A DNA stretch of 64,000 nucleotides, taken from contig JBLDXI010000026.1 in assembly GCA_047495785.1 (NCBI GenBank), positions 1-64,000 on the forward strand, written 5' to 3'. The position numbers and the translations under genes were made by a program. Under the pieces are notes generated by a model. The model worked only from the letters and a program-made list of their open reading frames with translations. It made no database searches and was not told the origin of the DNA. This document shows, in pieces, positions 11,654 to 22,866 of this stretch (its first letter is position 1; each line of letters opens with the position of its first letter). The stretch comes from Lepidodermella squamata. Its lineage: Eukaryota > Gastrotricha.

Positions 11654-13138
11654 ATGCCCAAGGACAAGCAGGCCTGTGAAATCTGTGGTGTGGCTACTCG
11701 GTACAGGGTTCGAAGTGGTGCTGTAATTTGCTCAGCTTGCAAGCGTTTCTACCTTCGCTTCCGGAACAAAGATGGTGAATTACCATGCAAGTCGGGAAAT
11801 CACAATTGCTTGAGTGACGGGAATGTCAGCAATGCAGTATCAAGTGTTGGCTCGGTATTCAGATTCATCTGTAAGGCTTGCCGGTTGAAAAAATGCATCA
11901 ATCTTGTCGAGCGAGAAGACTATGGTGAAAATTCCAACTACAGCCAGTTGGAAAATGTCGACCAAAATGAGCCTATACAGCCAGTAGCGAAAACCACGAG
12001 AACAAGTTCTACGTCATCATGGTCTGGAGTCAAAGCTTCAAACATTCCTAATGATCCCCAAGAGCTTCCTCAGTCTTCCACCTCAATTCCTGTGTTTAAT
12101 GCTGGGGATCTGGAAGCAACGGAGAGCGTAGTGAGTGACTTAACTGCGGTTACACGTGCTTACTTGGCAAGTCTAGACCATGTAAGTTAATAAACTACTA
12201 CAGATGTACCAGTTGAAAGTCACTTACTTCTAGGATCCATTCCGACTCACTGATGGCTTACCAGGTTATGAGGTAGATCGAGAAGGTTGGATTCACGCCA
12301 ACGCCTTCTTTACCTCTGCGATGGTTGCTCTAAAGGAGTATCTGGAGGCCTTACCAGGTTCGTTTCTTTTACATCAAAAGCTGATTTCTCTAACTTGTAT
12401 CACTACAGGCTATTCATTACTTTCGATTGAATCCCGGTGCAAAATGTTCGTTAGGTGCTGCTCTGAGATCAACATAGCCGAGAATTGTTATCACAATCAG
12501 CCGTTGTTTCTGGGGATGAAAAAGGAGAGTTATCAAAAGATCTTGGACCGAGTTCCTGCGTTTTCTGTAAGTCTCCCATCTCCCACTTCCAGCCTTCCTT
12601 AAAACTTTCCAATTTGTTCGAATTTAGTTCGTGATACCACAGCAAATCGAAATTTGGCAATACATGAACCGATGGAGGCCTGATCCTGTAGAGTTCGCTC
12701 TTTTGCTGACGTTCTTCTTTTACCATGGGAGTGAGTAGTATGAAAGATTACTTTTCAAAGCATTGGCATCTAATATTATACATAGATTGGGATTGTCTGA
12801 CTTTTGCTGAAGCTGGGTACGCTGAGAGTACTCTGTTCCATCTAAGATCGATTTATGACGCCTATTGCGTGCAGCGTTACGGTGGAATGGGACGTGCATG
12901 GATAGATCAGCGAAAAAGGATGATGGCTAAAATCATCTCTCTAATCCATTGGGCGACTAAAACCCGTGCTGAAGTTCATGTACAAGACATGGTGAGGCAA
13001 GGCATTGAAGGCCTTATTGGAACCAATCGTGTGTTTGAGGACGTTATACAACGTTGGAGAACTGCCGCGGCTGTCAGTGCCGAGCCATCGGTAGCTAAAT
13101 ACATTTTACCGGAAGATGCAGAAAATCAGACCTCATAA
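11654..13138 (+). CDS. Nuclear receptor 2 (tandem paralogue)
   Basis: Five exons (11654-12181, 12234-12357, 12409-12566, 12628-12730, 12786-13138), 421 residues. Zinc finger 1 is CEIC...CSACKRFYLR; finger 2 is C-x6-C-x20-C-x2-C (KACRLKKC), again with the enlarged loop. The ligand-binding domain has GYSLLSIESRCKMF in helices 3-4. Introns fall at the same places and phases (0,1,0,1) as in nuclear receptor 1, showing tandem duplication. The ATG at 11654 is chosen because the frame further upstream has only non-ATG starts. It converges on the minus-strand GPCR gene at 13329, about 190 bases away. Confidence 0.88.
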
Positions 13139-13328
13139 AATTATTGTCTAGTAATTTCCAGTATTAACTAAAACCGGTGAAAAGCTTCTGTGCTAATAAA
13201 CTATGGTTCACTATCTGGTCTATAGAACGAGTGCTCACACATGGAGAAACAGATTTCATAGTTTTATCAATATTATGTCAACATAGGGCATATTGATCAC
13301 ATTTACACACCGTAAAAATTGTCATCAT

Positions 13329-15824
13329 TTAGTAGTGGCTAGAGACATCTATAGTTAATGTCGGCTTTCTCATGAGTGGGAGAAGCCACGTCAATCCTGT
13401 CGTGGCTGAAATCAAGCACGAAGTGAATCCTATCGCCATTTCTTGATCGACAAGATTGCGCACAACCACGACAATCAATATCGTGGCGACAAAAATTGTA
13501 GCAGCATTAACGACACCGAGACTGATGTACGTGAACTCGGGAATATTCCTCGAGCCACCAAGATGACGTAGCTTGAATATAGTAATAGCACCTACCAGCA
13601 GAAGCGCAATATTGATAGTAACAATCGTCATAATCCAAGCTAAATTCGAGGAAGATTGGCATGTTGTAAAAACAGTTTCAACCAGGGTGTCTTGAATGAC
13701 GTCGTAAACAGGCTTCTGCTTTGCCTGAAAGCATGTAAAATTGTCACCGATAATCCATATGGTGACAATCCAAGCAACTACGACTACGAAGGCAATAACA
13801 GCTTTCGCACAAGACTTGTCTATGATCTCAATATACAGGTTTTGTATCCCTGAGTTCCCACCTGAGAATGATGATGACGCGTGAAATGATGCTGACAACC
13901 TATGACTCTCACTTCGATGCATATATTGTTGGCGACGCTGATTCGCGACGTGTTGCGGGGCCATTCTAGACTTTTGACCCTTGTTACTGTTAACAGAGTT
14001 GTTACCTTGTCGAGGAATAGGAGAGGCCCCTATTGAGAATCTTGACCCAGCTATTGTACCCCTCTTGAGCATGTACGTTACTGATCTCAGGCAAACAACC
14101 GCATTGATAAGAGAGAACCCTATCGATACTAGAACAATCCTTGAGATCCAAATAGCCTTAGTTCCGTAACTCAGATCAGCCGTGAAGAATAATCCGCCAA
14201 TGTTGAGAGCAATCCCTCCAACATATCCCAAGATTTTTGTCAAAAACATTCCTCTTTCTCCGTAGTCGCTGAAAAAGGCAGATCTTATTAGTATAGCTGT
14301 GCCCAGAAGGTGAATACATGACGATAGTATTGCTAGAACAAGAACTACTATGAAGACTTCACTAGAGACACCCATAAGTTCGATTAGCTGCAACTTCGAA
14401 TCTCGAGGAGGTAACCCTTCAGCAGTTTGCCACACCGGATCACGAACTTTCTTCATCCAGTAGTGCTTGTAGTGATATCCATTCGTTTTAGGATGCTGAT
14501 AAACGTTGTTGATATACTGTAAACGGTCTTTGGGCGTCCAGTAGCTGACAAACTGAATGTCACCATCGACTTCACCAACATCGTTGTAGCGCATCCTGCC
14601 CATCCGCAATCCCAAATAGTCCACAGCTATTGCAGTCTTGTTTACTACATCTGCGACGATATCAGGCCGGTCTCTCATGTTCCTCAGAGACATGTTTTGA
14701 GCTTTCAGAGCCAAGTCTGCATTATGAAGAGTTATCAGGCCCTGCATCATGGTGTCATGGCAGAGCAGCCTTCGCTCGTAGTCATACACCTTTTCGCGCG
14801 TATTGTTTGTGTATCGGTCGTAGATTGCATCGAATTCGGTCAAGTCGTAGCCTAGAACAGTTTTCACACTCGGTTCATTCGTTGTCATAATTGGAGCGAC
14901 CCAGTATGTGTACTTCATCTGTTCGATCACAACGTTCCGAAAACATCCGGGGCTTATTTCGTTGGCCAGTCCTAAGGGGTCTGCATAGCCAACCCCCAGA
15001 AGTATCAAAATGTACCTGGGACCAGTTAATCCAAACTTGTAAGTCTGACATAGGAACTTCCAGATCCAGCCAGCACTTGAAGATGACAGCACTATGATTC
15101 GGACATCGCTGCTCAACAGGTTACGCATCGAATCGTCGTCGACATCGAGGACAATGTCGAAGAACCCAATTGAAATGTTAGTCTGGTCCAATGCTACCCT
15201 GAGAAGAGCCGTTGCTGTTGTATAGTCGAAAACGCTCGCAGCGTTAGTCAGGATGCCCATACGCTTCCAACCACCTGATTCTGCGACGAAACGAGTGATG
15301 GCATACGAAAGAACACGGCCAGTTGATCGCATCATATACAGGTTAGGGTATAGAGTGCGATCTGAGAGGAATGGCGCGGCACAAGCGATACTCACACTAA
15401 CCGAGTAGAGATGCTTCAAAGGGGGAACCATAGCTTTGCATCCAGTGGACATCTGAGGTCCGACGATCACAGGTGACTGGTAAGTATTGTTCCGATCAGA
15501 ACCTTCGTAACTTCGACGGAAAGACGCTGCTAAGCGGGCCGCGTGAACTCCGGTGTTCTCGTCTTCAAATTGAATCTGTGCACGACGTTTGAATATATTT
15601 AGTTGTTCAGTTCATGAAACTACCTCAATGTTGTAGTCGGGAAGAATATCCGAGCGACTGTTTGCTATGTCGACAGCGATTTGAGAGGCCGTGCGGCATG
15701 CATATCCATTGGACGGAGCATTGCCCGTGAATGACATCATCTCTAGCACTACCATTTTATACGGCTTGGTAGCAAGAATTACAGCAAAGTTGCATATCAT
15801 CAGCGAACTACGGAGAAGCATCAT
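13329..15824 (-). CDS. Class C GPCR, GABA-B-receptor-like, copy 1
   Basis: Two exons (15624-15824, 13329-15575), 815 residues. A hydrophobic N-terminus (MMLLRSSLMICNFAVILA) is a signal peptide candidate. Residues about 25-430 form an extracellular periplasmic-binding-type (Venus flytrap, ANF-receptor-like) domain, with GNAPSNGYACRTASQIAVD near the start and VIVGPQMSTGCKA. About seven membrane helices follow (about 440-800); the late block CQSSSNLAWIM...LRHLGGSRNIPEF resembles TM4-5 of GABA-B receptors (W..R..SIP). A roughly 100-residue Ser/Gln-rich insert lies in the 7TM region, probably loop 2 or 3. It is probably a plasma membrane receptor for a small ligand, perhaps an amino acid derivative; the ligand is not predictable. 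Its ectodomain is nearly identical to that of the next gene. Confidence 0.82.
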
Positions 15825-16597
15825 TTTATCGAAAGATTATTTTCCTGAATATGTGTGACAAAGAATTATGAAAATTTGAGACGGAGAAGAGAGTCCGTTT
15901 TATAGCGTCATCGATAAGTGCGGCTGGGCTAACATTAAATGCTTTCAAAGGCTTCCGATCGTGATCTGTTTTTACGTGGCCAAAGCCTCTTCTAAGGAAA
16001 TCCGTCGGCTGAAAAGCTCGACTACACAGGGAGGTATCAGACATGCCCTAGTTAGCTTAATATTTCGTCCTATTTGGAGCTTTTGAATTTGAAAACCTGT
16101 TTATGAGCTGAGAATCCCCCAGTCAAGTTGTTTGCAGCACGTACCCTTTACCCTTAATGCGGCGGTGGAGGAAGGAAACATATATTCGAACGTTTTTCAG
16201 ATCTTTGTTTAGTTATTTTTCAACTCCTTCGGAAGCAATGTCTCCTATGCCTTTGAGTTGCACTTTAAGCCGCCCAACATCCTTCGGACGTATGTATTCA
16301 TGTTGTTGATGACGATCCCTTTACCCTAGACCCTACCTGTCCATCTGAATTTAAGGTCGAAGCATAAATCGTCATGTTGGTGTGCAGGTGACTTTATTTG
16401 AAAGAGAAACTTATGCAAGACATTCTCAACCTAGCAAGACAAAATACATAGATTAGGAATTGACTGGCGCGGGAAACCTTGAATGAATCGCATGTTGAGC
16501 TGAAGGGATCAGATAATTCATTTATCAAGTTAATCTGAGCTCCATTGTCGATAGCTAAAATTATAGGTATGTTATTCGTTTCGTTCATCAATAAAGT
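15825..16597. other. Intergenic region between the two class C GPCR genes
   Basis: No gene recognised; this spans the upstream region of copy 1 and the 3' flank of copy 2. Open frames here lack support. Confidence 0.5.
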
Positions 16598-19094
16598 TCA
16601 TAAACTGTTTATCGAATTCAGGGGGGCTGGCTTAATCAAGGGCCATATCCAAGTGAGACCTGTCGTCGATGAAATCATACAGGCTAGGAAGCCGATAGCC
16701 ATTTCTTGATTTATAAGGTCGCCAACGACCAATACAATTAAAATAGTGGCCAGAAACGTGGAGATGGTATTCACTAAACCCAGAATCAGGAAAGTAAACT
16801 GCGGAATCGTTCTCGGGCCCCCAAGGTGACGTAGCCTGAACGCAACAAAAGCCGCGGCCATCATCAGCAAAACATTCATCAGAACAAGTGCCATGATCCA
16901 AGCAATGTTCTTTGTAGATCGGCAAGAAGTGTAAACGGTCTCAAAGATAGTGTCTTCAATTAAATCGTAGACAGGCGGCTTGATAAGTCTAAAGCAGCGG
17001 AAATTATCGCCAGTCAGCCAAGCTGTAAGGATCCAGCCAGTTATTCCCGTAAAAATGATGGAATTCTCAGCGCAGGATTTATCAGCTGATTCTATCGTAA
17101 CGTCAGCAACCACTGACGAAGTTGGTTCCGAAGAGTAACGAGCGGGCGTAACGCTGATGAGAATCGGCGTTGAAGATTTTCCGCCTTGAGGATACACGGA
17201 AAGGGTTTTGCTTCGCGGCCTTTCGAATATCCTTTCGCTGTCGACGGTCTTAACTTGTCTGGCTATCGTTGAACGGACCGCTGTCGGCAACCTCGGGCGA
17301 ATATGAAAGCTGCTTCTGAGCATAAAAGAAATTGGTCTAAAACATACTACAGCATTTAAAATGGAGAAGCCTGTTGAGACAAGTACGATTCTCGCAATCC
17401 ACAAAGGCCTTGCGATATCAGTAGTATCAGCGGTAAACAGGACACCACCAACATTCAGAGCAATCCCACCAACATGACCCATAAGTTTCGATATACTCAT
17501 GTCTGCTGAAACTAGGCTGCTGGAGGCTAAAGACCTAATTATTAGAACAATGCCAGTAAAATGTATCGATGACGATATGATTGCGAGAGCAAGGACGATA
17601 AAGAAAAATTCTCTAGGCACCATGGCGTACTTCATGACAAGACGAATACTGTCCCTAGGAGGTCGCTGATCAGCAGTTTCCCAAACTGGCTCGCGAATTT
17701 TCTTCATCCAGTAGTGCTTGTAGTGATAACCATTTGTGTTAGGATGCTGATAGACGTTGTAGATGTACTGCAAACGGTCTTTGGGCGTCCAGTAGCTGAC
17801 AAACTGAATGTCACCATCAACTTCACCAACATCGTTGTAGCGCATCCTACCCATCCGCAATCCCAAATAGTCCACAGCTATTGCAGTCTTGTTTACTACA
17901 TCTGCGACGATATCAGGCCGGTCTCTCATGGTCCTCAGCGACATATTTTGAGCTTTCAGAGCCAAGTCTGCATTATGAAGAGTTATCAGGCCCTGCATCA
18001 TGGTGTCATGGCAGAGCAGCCTTCGCTCGTAGTCATACACCTTTTCGCGCGTATTGTTTGTGTATCGGTCGTAGATTGCATCGAATTCGGTCAAGTCATA
18101 GCCAAGAACAGTTTTCACATTCGGTTCATTCGTTGTCATAATCGGTGCGACCCAGTATGTGTACTTCATCTGTTCGATCACAACGTTCCGGAAACAGCCA
18201 GGGATCACCTCGTTCGCCAGACCCAAAGGATCCGCATAACCGACTCCAAGAAGGATTAAAATGTACCTGGGTCCGGTTATTCCAAACTTGTAAGTCTGAC
18301 ATAGGAACTTCCAGATCCAGCTAGCACTGGAGGATGACAGAACTATGATTCTGACGTCGCTACTCAACAGGTTACGCATCGAATCGTCGTCGACATCGAG
18401 GACAATGTCGAAGAATCCGATGGAAATGTTAGCCTGGTCCAATGCAACCCTGAGAAGAGCAGTCGCTGTTGTGTAGTCGAAAACACTCGCAGCGTTAGTC
18501 AGGATGCCCATGCGCTTCCAACCTCCTGATTCTGCCACGAAACGAGTGATGGCATACGAAAGAACACGGCCAGTCGAGCGCATCAGGTACAGATTAGGGT
18601 ATAGAGTTCGATCTGAAAGGAATGGCGCGGCACAGGCGATACTCACGCTAATCGAATTCATGTGCTTCAATGGCGGAGCTAACGCCTTGCAACCAGTTGA
18701 CATTTGTGGCCCAACGATTACCGGCGACCGAATTGTATTGATCCGGTCTGAGTTTTCAAAGCTACGCAGAAATGCACCAGCAGCTCGTGCCGCTTGTACT
18801 CCTGTGTTTTCATCTTCGAATTGGATCTAAACAACAGTAATTCATCCCACGCTTTACGATTTCGCAATCACTAACCTCGAGTTGATAGTCAGGAAGGATG
18901 TCCGATCGGCTGTTAGCAATATCGACGGCAATTTGTGACGCGGTACGGCAGGCGTAGCCATTTGCAGGCGCATTTCCGGTGAAAGACATCATTTCTAATA
19001 TCACCATCCGATAAGGTTTCATCATGTAAGTCGATGAAGTTGCTACGTCTGAAATCATAGCAAAGCAAAGAATTGCCGCGTAGTACTCAGGCAT
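16598..19094 (-). CDS. Class C GPCR, GABA-B-receptor-like, copy 2
   Basis: Two exons (18876-19094, 16598-18826), 815 residues, with the single intron at the same place and phase as copy 1. Signal-peptide-like start (MPEYYAAILCFAMISDVATS), Venus flytrap domain and seven membrane helices. The ligand-binding part from about 17700 to 18650 is almost base-for-base the same as 14450-15400, whereas the 7TM part and the cytoplasmic or loop insert (Arg/Ser/Pro-rich, about 16990-17330) differ strongly. The 7TM block again has the GABA-B-like CRSTKNIAWIM...LRHLGGPRTIPQF. If both are expressed they would read the same ligand but may couple differently. Confidence 0.82.
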
Positions 19095-20094
19095 TTGGCT
19101 TTGTGTTTGAAACTTGAAAATTCCGGTATAATCTTCGCTCCAAAATTTTCTCGCCTGCTGCAGATTAAACCTCGGTAATATAATTTGATCCCGTATTTTA
19201 GTTAGACGGCTCAGGAAACTGGGAGCTGGCTAATTAAATTCTCCGGAAGAACAGAAGATGCATGTGTCAATTAACTGTTGAGCAATCGGCTCGAAATTAA
19301 TTAGTAATTAGCCTGTGATCACGAATCACGAAACGCCTTCAAGCCGTCGTTTGAGCAGGAGAAGCCGGCTTCAACCCACGAAATTTCCTTGCACGTCGAG
19401 TTTGCTTGCAGTACCGGCTCGCCCACATACCTATGCACACGTGCTTTGGCAGTTTTATGCTCTAAGCAGCGAGACAACTTCTAGCAAGCCATCACTTTCA
19501 ATTTACAAACTGTTTCATTTGACGCGGACAAAATTCACCTTCAGTCCATGGGGCCATAGAAACCTATTCGTGGCCGCTCTCAGATTTCAGAGGGCAAAGA
19601 TCAAGGAGTCCAAACATTCACAGCCGAGACAATACGTTATTACTTATTTGCATTTCATTTTAATGTATGCACGAAAACATCCGAGGAGAAATTTCCTAAT
19701 CATCTTCTAGCAAAAAATGCAGGATCCAGGCTGCTTCATACGATTCATACGATTCAAGGAGCAATCGAAAAGAGTTTCTTATAAATCAAGCCTGGCTCAA
19801 AAAAGCAGTTGGTTAGAATTTATGCAGAGCTTCAAGTATGAAAGCTTGAAGCTTGAAGTCGAAAATTTATTTCGAAGAACAAATTTCACGATTTTTTCCG
19901 GAGTAGCATCGCCGACCTGTGTACCCAGCAATGATATTTTCTCCAATAGACAATTTACTATTGGCGCATTGTACGTGAACTTGAATACACGAACTGGAAT
20001 GAATCAGACCAGATTGATTGAAAATCTGTAGGGAATAACTTGATAGATGGAATCGATTTGAAAATAAAACGGATCGGGTGAAAAAATTGACATT
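19095..20094. other. Intergenic region, no gene seen
   Basis: AT-rich DNA without a convincing coding frame, between the GPCR promoter side and the second RNA cassette. The open frame at about 19315-19710 has no recognisable domain or splice support. Confidence 0.5.
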
Positions 20095-20166
20095 TAGCAG
20101 AGCGTAGTTTCGATCTACAGACCTCTGGGTTATGGGCCCAGCGCGCTTCCACTGCGCCACTCTGCT
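20095..20166 (-). tRNA. Initiator tRNA-Met (CAU), cassette copy 2
   Basis: Identical in sequence to the copy at 5675-5746: acceptor AGCAGAG/CTCTGCT, CAT anticodon on a GGG/CCC stem, T loop with A54 and A60. It stands in intergenic DNA and opens the same three-gene cassette (tRNA-iMet minus, tRNA-Thr plus, SRP RNA plus). Confidence 0.96.
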
Positions 20167-20336
20167 TGTCTGGTTTTCGACCTCTATCGGACTGTTGTAA
20201 AACCCGAAAGCATGAATATTGATATTACTTAATCTCGACTCAAGTTTTAATCAATTAAGAATTTCACTAAAATCTCCTCAGCTGAAGCTTGAATAGTTCA
20301 ACCAATTTCAAATGTACCCAAGGGTTCCAACACGGC

Positions 20337-20408
20337 GGCTCAGTAGCTTAGTGGTAGAGCGTCTGTCTCGTAAACAGAAGATCGCGGGTTCAATTCCCGC
20401 CTGGGCCT
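20337..20408 (+). tRNA. tRNA-Thr (CGU), intact
   Basis: A 72-base cloverleaf: acceptor GGCTCAG with CTGGGCC (one T-G wobble), anticodon stem TCTGT/ACAGA around CTCGTAA (anticodon CGT, reads ACG codons), and T arm CGGGTTCAATTCCCG. This is the functional counterpart of the two-base-deleted copy at 5926-5995. Confidence 0.94.
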
Positions 20409-20488
20409 ATCCTCTAATTTTTACTCGCTCTTTTCGAGTTCAAAAGTGAAACTAGCAGACTTGATCAAGTTTACAAGAGCTTCTTATG

Positions 20489-20784
20489 GCTGGAAGCAGT
20501 GGCGTGCTTCTGTAACTCAGCGACTTGAGAGCCGGGCTTGCCGAATGGCTGGCCGGTGGGAGCCCTGTCTCTGGATGTCACATGTCGATCGAGCGCCCCG
20601 TGTAAGTACGCCATCAACAAGGTCGGTGCGGCGGAGGCCGTACTGCCCAGGTTGCGTAATGACACGTCAAAGGTCAGGTCCTAACGGAAGCAGCCTAACG
20701 ATGTGCGTGGTGAGCGGTACCGGGACAGTGCTTGTGAATGTGCGCCTTAGCCAGCCCATCGGTCCAGCTGGACGCAAACCTTTT
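20489..20784 (+). ncRNA. SRP RNA (7SL), cassette copy 2
   Basis: About 296 bases, nearly identical to 6073-6366. It carries the Alu-domain 5' end, the SRP54-binding GTCAGGTCC-UAAC-GGAAGCAGCC hairpin and a T7 terminator at 20781. The UAAC loop in place of the common GGAA is a UMAC-type tetraloop, known to fold like GNRA. Upstream bases including TTGATCAAGTTTACAA are kept in both copies and may include an external Pol III promoter element. Confidence 0.92.
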
Positions 20785-21600
20785 TTTGATTTTTTTTAAA
20801 TATTTTTCGAAAGTTTTTGAATTTTCAATAATTTGTATGCTCGTCAACCGAATTTACTCCGGCTTAATTTTTCATTTTTGGTTGAATACTGCAATGAGAG
20901 ATAATTTCGGAGAAAACCATGTTTTTCGAGTGCATGGAAAGTAAATAAAATCATTTGTTACATCGTATGATGAATCATCATTGTCCCCAGCTAACATGCT
21001 AGCATCTTAATTTTTGATGCAATCGAAATTTGGGCACGGAGCCTATTTTGAATGTTAGGAACGGCGGCGGCTTACGCGGTCGAGCTCAGCAATGTCCTCG
21101 TTTCGGTCAAACCATATCCTAAATCACCAAAAATTCCATTATTCCACGGTATTCGCAATCACAATTCGCCGTTCTCATAGCCGCAAAAGAAACCCGTTCT
21201 CGAATATTAATCACATTTTTGGAAAACCAAAACCGTAATGTGTATGTTAGTTGGATGGCTTTAAATGTGAACGTGAAATTATCTTCTGATCCCCATTTTT
21301 CAAATCAATTTTTTTATTATGGATTTTCGCGCGTCATTGGTCAAATCTGGTCCTTTTTTATTGGAGACCCAACGTCTGATATAGAGAACAATGAATGAAC
21401 AATGAATGACTGTCCAATATCTCATATTTTCGAGGGCAGAAGCTAGGCGGGAAACAGCCTCGTGGCGACCACACCCTCTCAACCACGCCCTCTTTTTTCT
21501 TCTAGGCACGTGCCAACATGCGGCAATGAAAATGAAGCAATAATTGAAGCGCAGCTGAACACGTCTCAGTCAAACAATCAACTATCGCATTGTGAACGTC

Positions 21601-21614
21601 CACGTGATCACGTG
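21601..21614. promoter_or_regulatory. Double E-box palindrome CACGTGATCACGTG
   Basis: A perfect 14-base palindrome made of two CACGTG E-boxes separated by AT, 138 bases before the ATG at 21739. CACGTG is the classic site for bHLH-zip factors of the Myc/Max/USF/HIF type. The spacing and symmetry suggest a real site, though chance cannot be ruled out. Confidence 0.45.
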
Positions 21615-21663
21615 AACATGACTCAAAAGCAACTTTTTCTAACCCACACGCCTCAACATCTGA

Positions 21664-21675
21664 CTATATAAATAT
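21664..21675 (+). promoter_or_regulatory. TATA-like box
   Basis: CTATATAAATAT lies about 65-75 bases before the ATG at 21739, a position that fits a core promoter with a short 5' UTR. Confidence 0.45.
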
Positions 21676-21738
21676 CGTCCTAGTTTCTCGCAATCCCCTG
21701 TTACTTATATATCGAAGAGTAAAATTCTACGCAAAAAA

Positions 21739-22866
21739 ATGATCGGTCTAACTCTAGCTACTATTCTATGCTTTTTGCCAGCTGTCATCCTTGCTGATCG
21801 CTTGCGGCTTCAAGTTGAACTCGAAAAGTCACCAAAGTCCAACCCGCAAAGCTCTTGCCAATCGCGTCAACTGTTCGAAAAGTCCAAACTTAAATACTCG
21901 GTCGTTAACGTCACCGCCCCATGGTCGGTTGATCACGTTCGAGTTTGGACTTCAACCCACGCTAAGGCTCAGTTTGAACAGCTGCTGGACCAGCGGGTGG
22001 TTTGCAGTCAATTAACTGGCTCGAAGAAACTGCGAGAAGTCCTTCAAGAGTACCAAAGTCAGCAATGCTGGACCTTGCTCTACGGCGATGCTGTTCGCGA
22101 GGTGTTGCGAGGCGATGAGTCCGGTTTAACGAGCGATTCTGTCGAAATTGAAATCGCCTGCGGTGAGACATCGATCTATTCCAAGCTGAAATGGGGCCAG
22201 GTGATAACAGGCGATGGCTCAGCTCTCGGTTTCTCCGCGAATTCTCTCGCTTACGACTGGTTTCAACACGTTATCTACGACTTCACTCCGGATAAATCTG
22301 GCTTCGAAGACGTTTGCAAGAAGGAGTATCGAATTCCGGTTCCTGAAAGCAAGTGGGCGATTTGGGCGAAGAACGGCGCTGTCGCTGAGAAGTTGATTCA
22401 ATTCTACTACTTCAGATCAAATGGCTACCTGGAGAAGAGTAATGCAGAACAGTTTTTGCTCGATCAATTCAAAGAAACTATTCAGGACCAAAGCAAGCAA
22501 GCCGGTCTTCAAATCGCCTATTGCCGATACGCGATTTCGGGATGGTTCAATGAAACTAGCCAACAATGCGTGACATGGAGTGACCGCTGCGTGGCGACGA
22601 ACAAAATCGACGAGCTTATCCGCGACTTGAATCAGGGAACGCTCAATTCACGGATGACGCCGTACAATCTATTCAAGACTAAAATGCCTTGCGTTTACAC
22701 CAAGTCGTACACAGAACCGCTTGGCCAGTGCCTAACGCCACCGGTTGCGTTGGCTGATGATCAAGCGACGAATCAAGCGCCGGCGATGTCGATTCTCGAA
22801 ACGATCGCGACAATCGTCACAGCTCTTTCATGCTCGTTTGTCGTCGTTAACTTGATGCTGATTTGA
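21739..22866 (+). CDS. Secreted, probably GPI-anchored protein with a degenerate nucleotidyltransferase-like head
   Basis: Intronless, 375 residues. The N-terminal 20 residues (MIGLTLATILCFLPAVILAD) are a clear signal peptide, and the last 25 are hydrophobic and end the protein, a layout typical of GPI attachment. Mature Cys residues are scattered, as expected for disulfides. The block QQCWTLLYGDAVREVLRG followed by VEIEIAC resembles the poly(A) polymerase/CCA-enzyme head (GGxVRD-LLG then DxD), but the Asp pair is replaced by Glu-Ile-Glu and the glycine pair by GD, so catalysis is doubtful. That link is my inference from motif shape. The gene may have arisen by retroposition, but no poly(A) tract or target duplication was identified. 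Confidence 0.7.
   Translation: MIGLTLATILCFLPAVILADRLRLQVELEKSPKSNPQSSCQSRQLFEKSKLKYSVVNVTAPWSVDHVRVWTSTHAKAQFEQLLDQRVVCSQLTGSKKLREVLQEYQSQQCWTLLYGDAVREVLRGDESGLTSDSVEIEIACGETSIYSKLKWGQVITGDGSALGFSANSLAYDWFQHVIYDFTPDKSGFEDVCKKEYRIPVPESKWAIWAKNGAVAEKLIQFYYFRSNGYLEKSNAEQFLLDQFKETIQDQSKQAGLQIAYCRYAISGWFNETSQQCVTWSDRCVATNKIDELIRDLNQGTLNSRMTPYNLFKTKMPCVYTKSYTEPLGQCLTPPVALADDQATNQAPAMSILETIATIVTALSCSFVVVNLMLI

Larger units (their letters stand above)
20790..21738. other. Intergenic region and promoter side of the 21739 gene
   Basis: No gene seen to about 21600. The last 140 bases look like a compact promoter, with the two sites annotated separately below. Confidence 0.5.

Noticed and set aside
17714-18259. 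181-codon plus-strand frame opposite GPCR copy 2
   Set aside because: Antisense shadow of a strongly conserved coding exon; the same frame is broken in copy 1.
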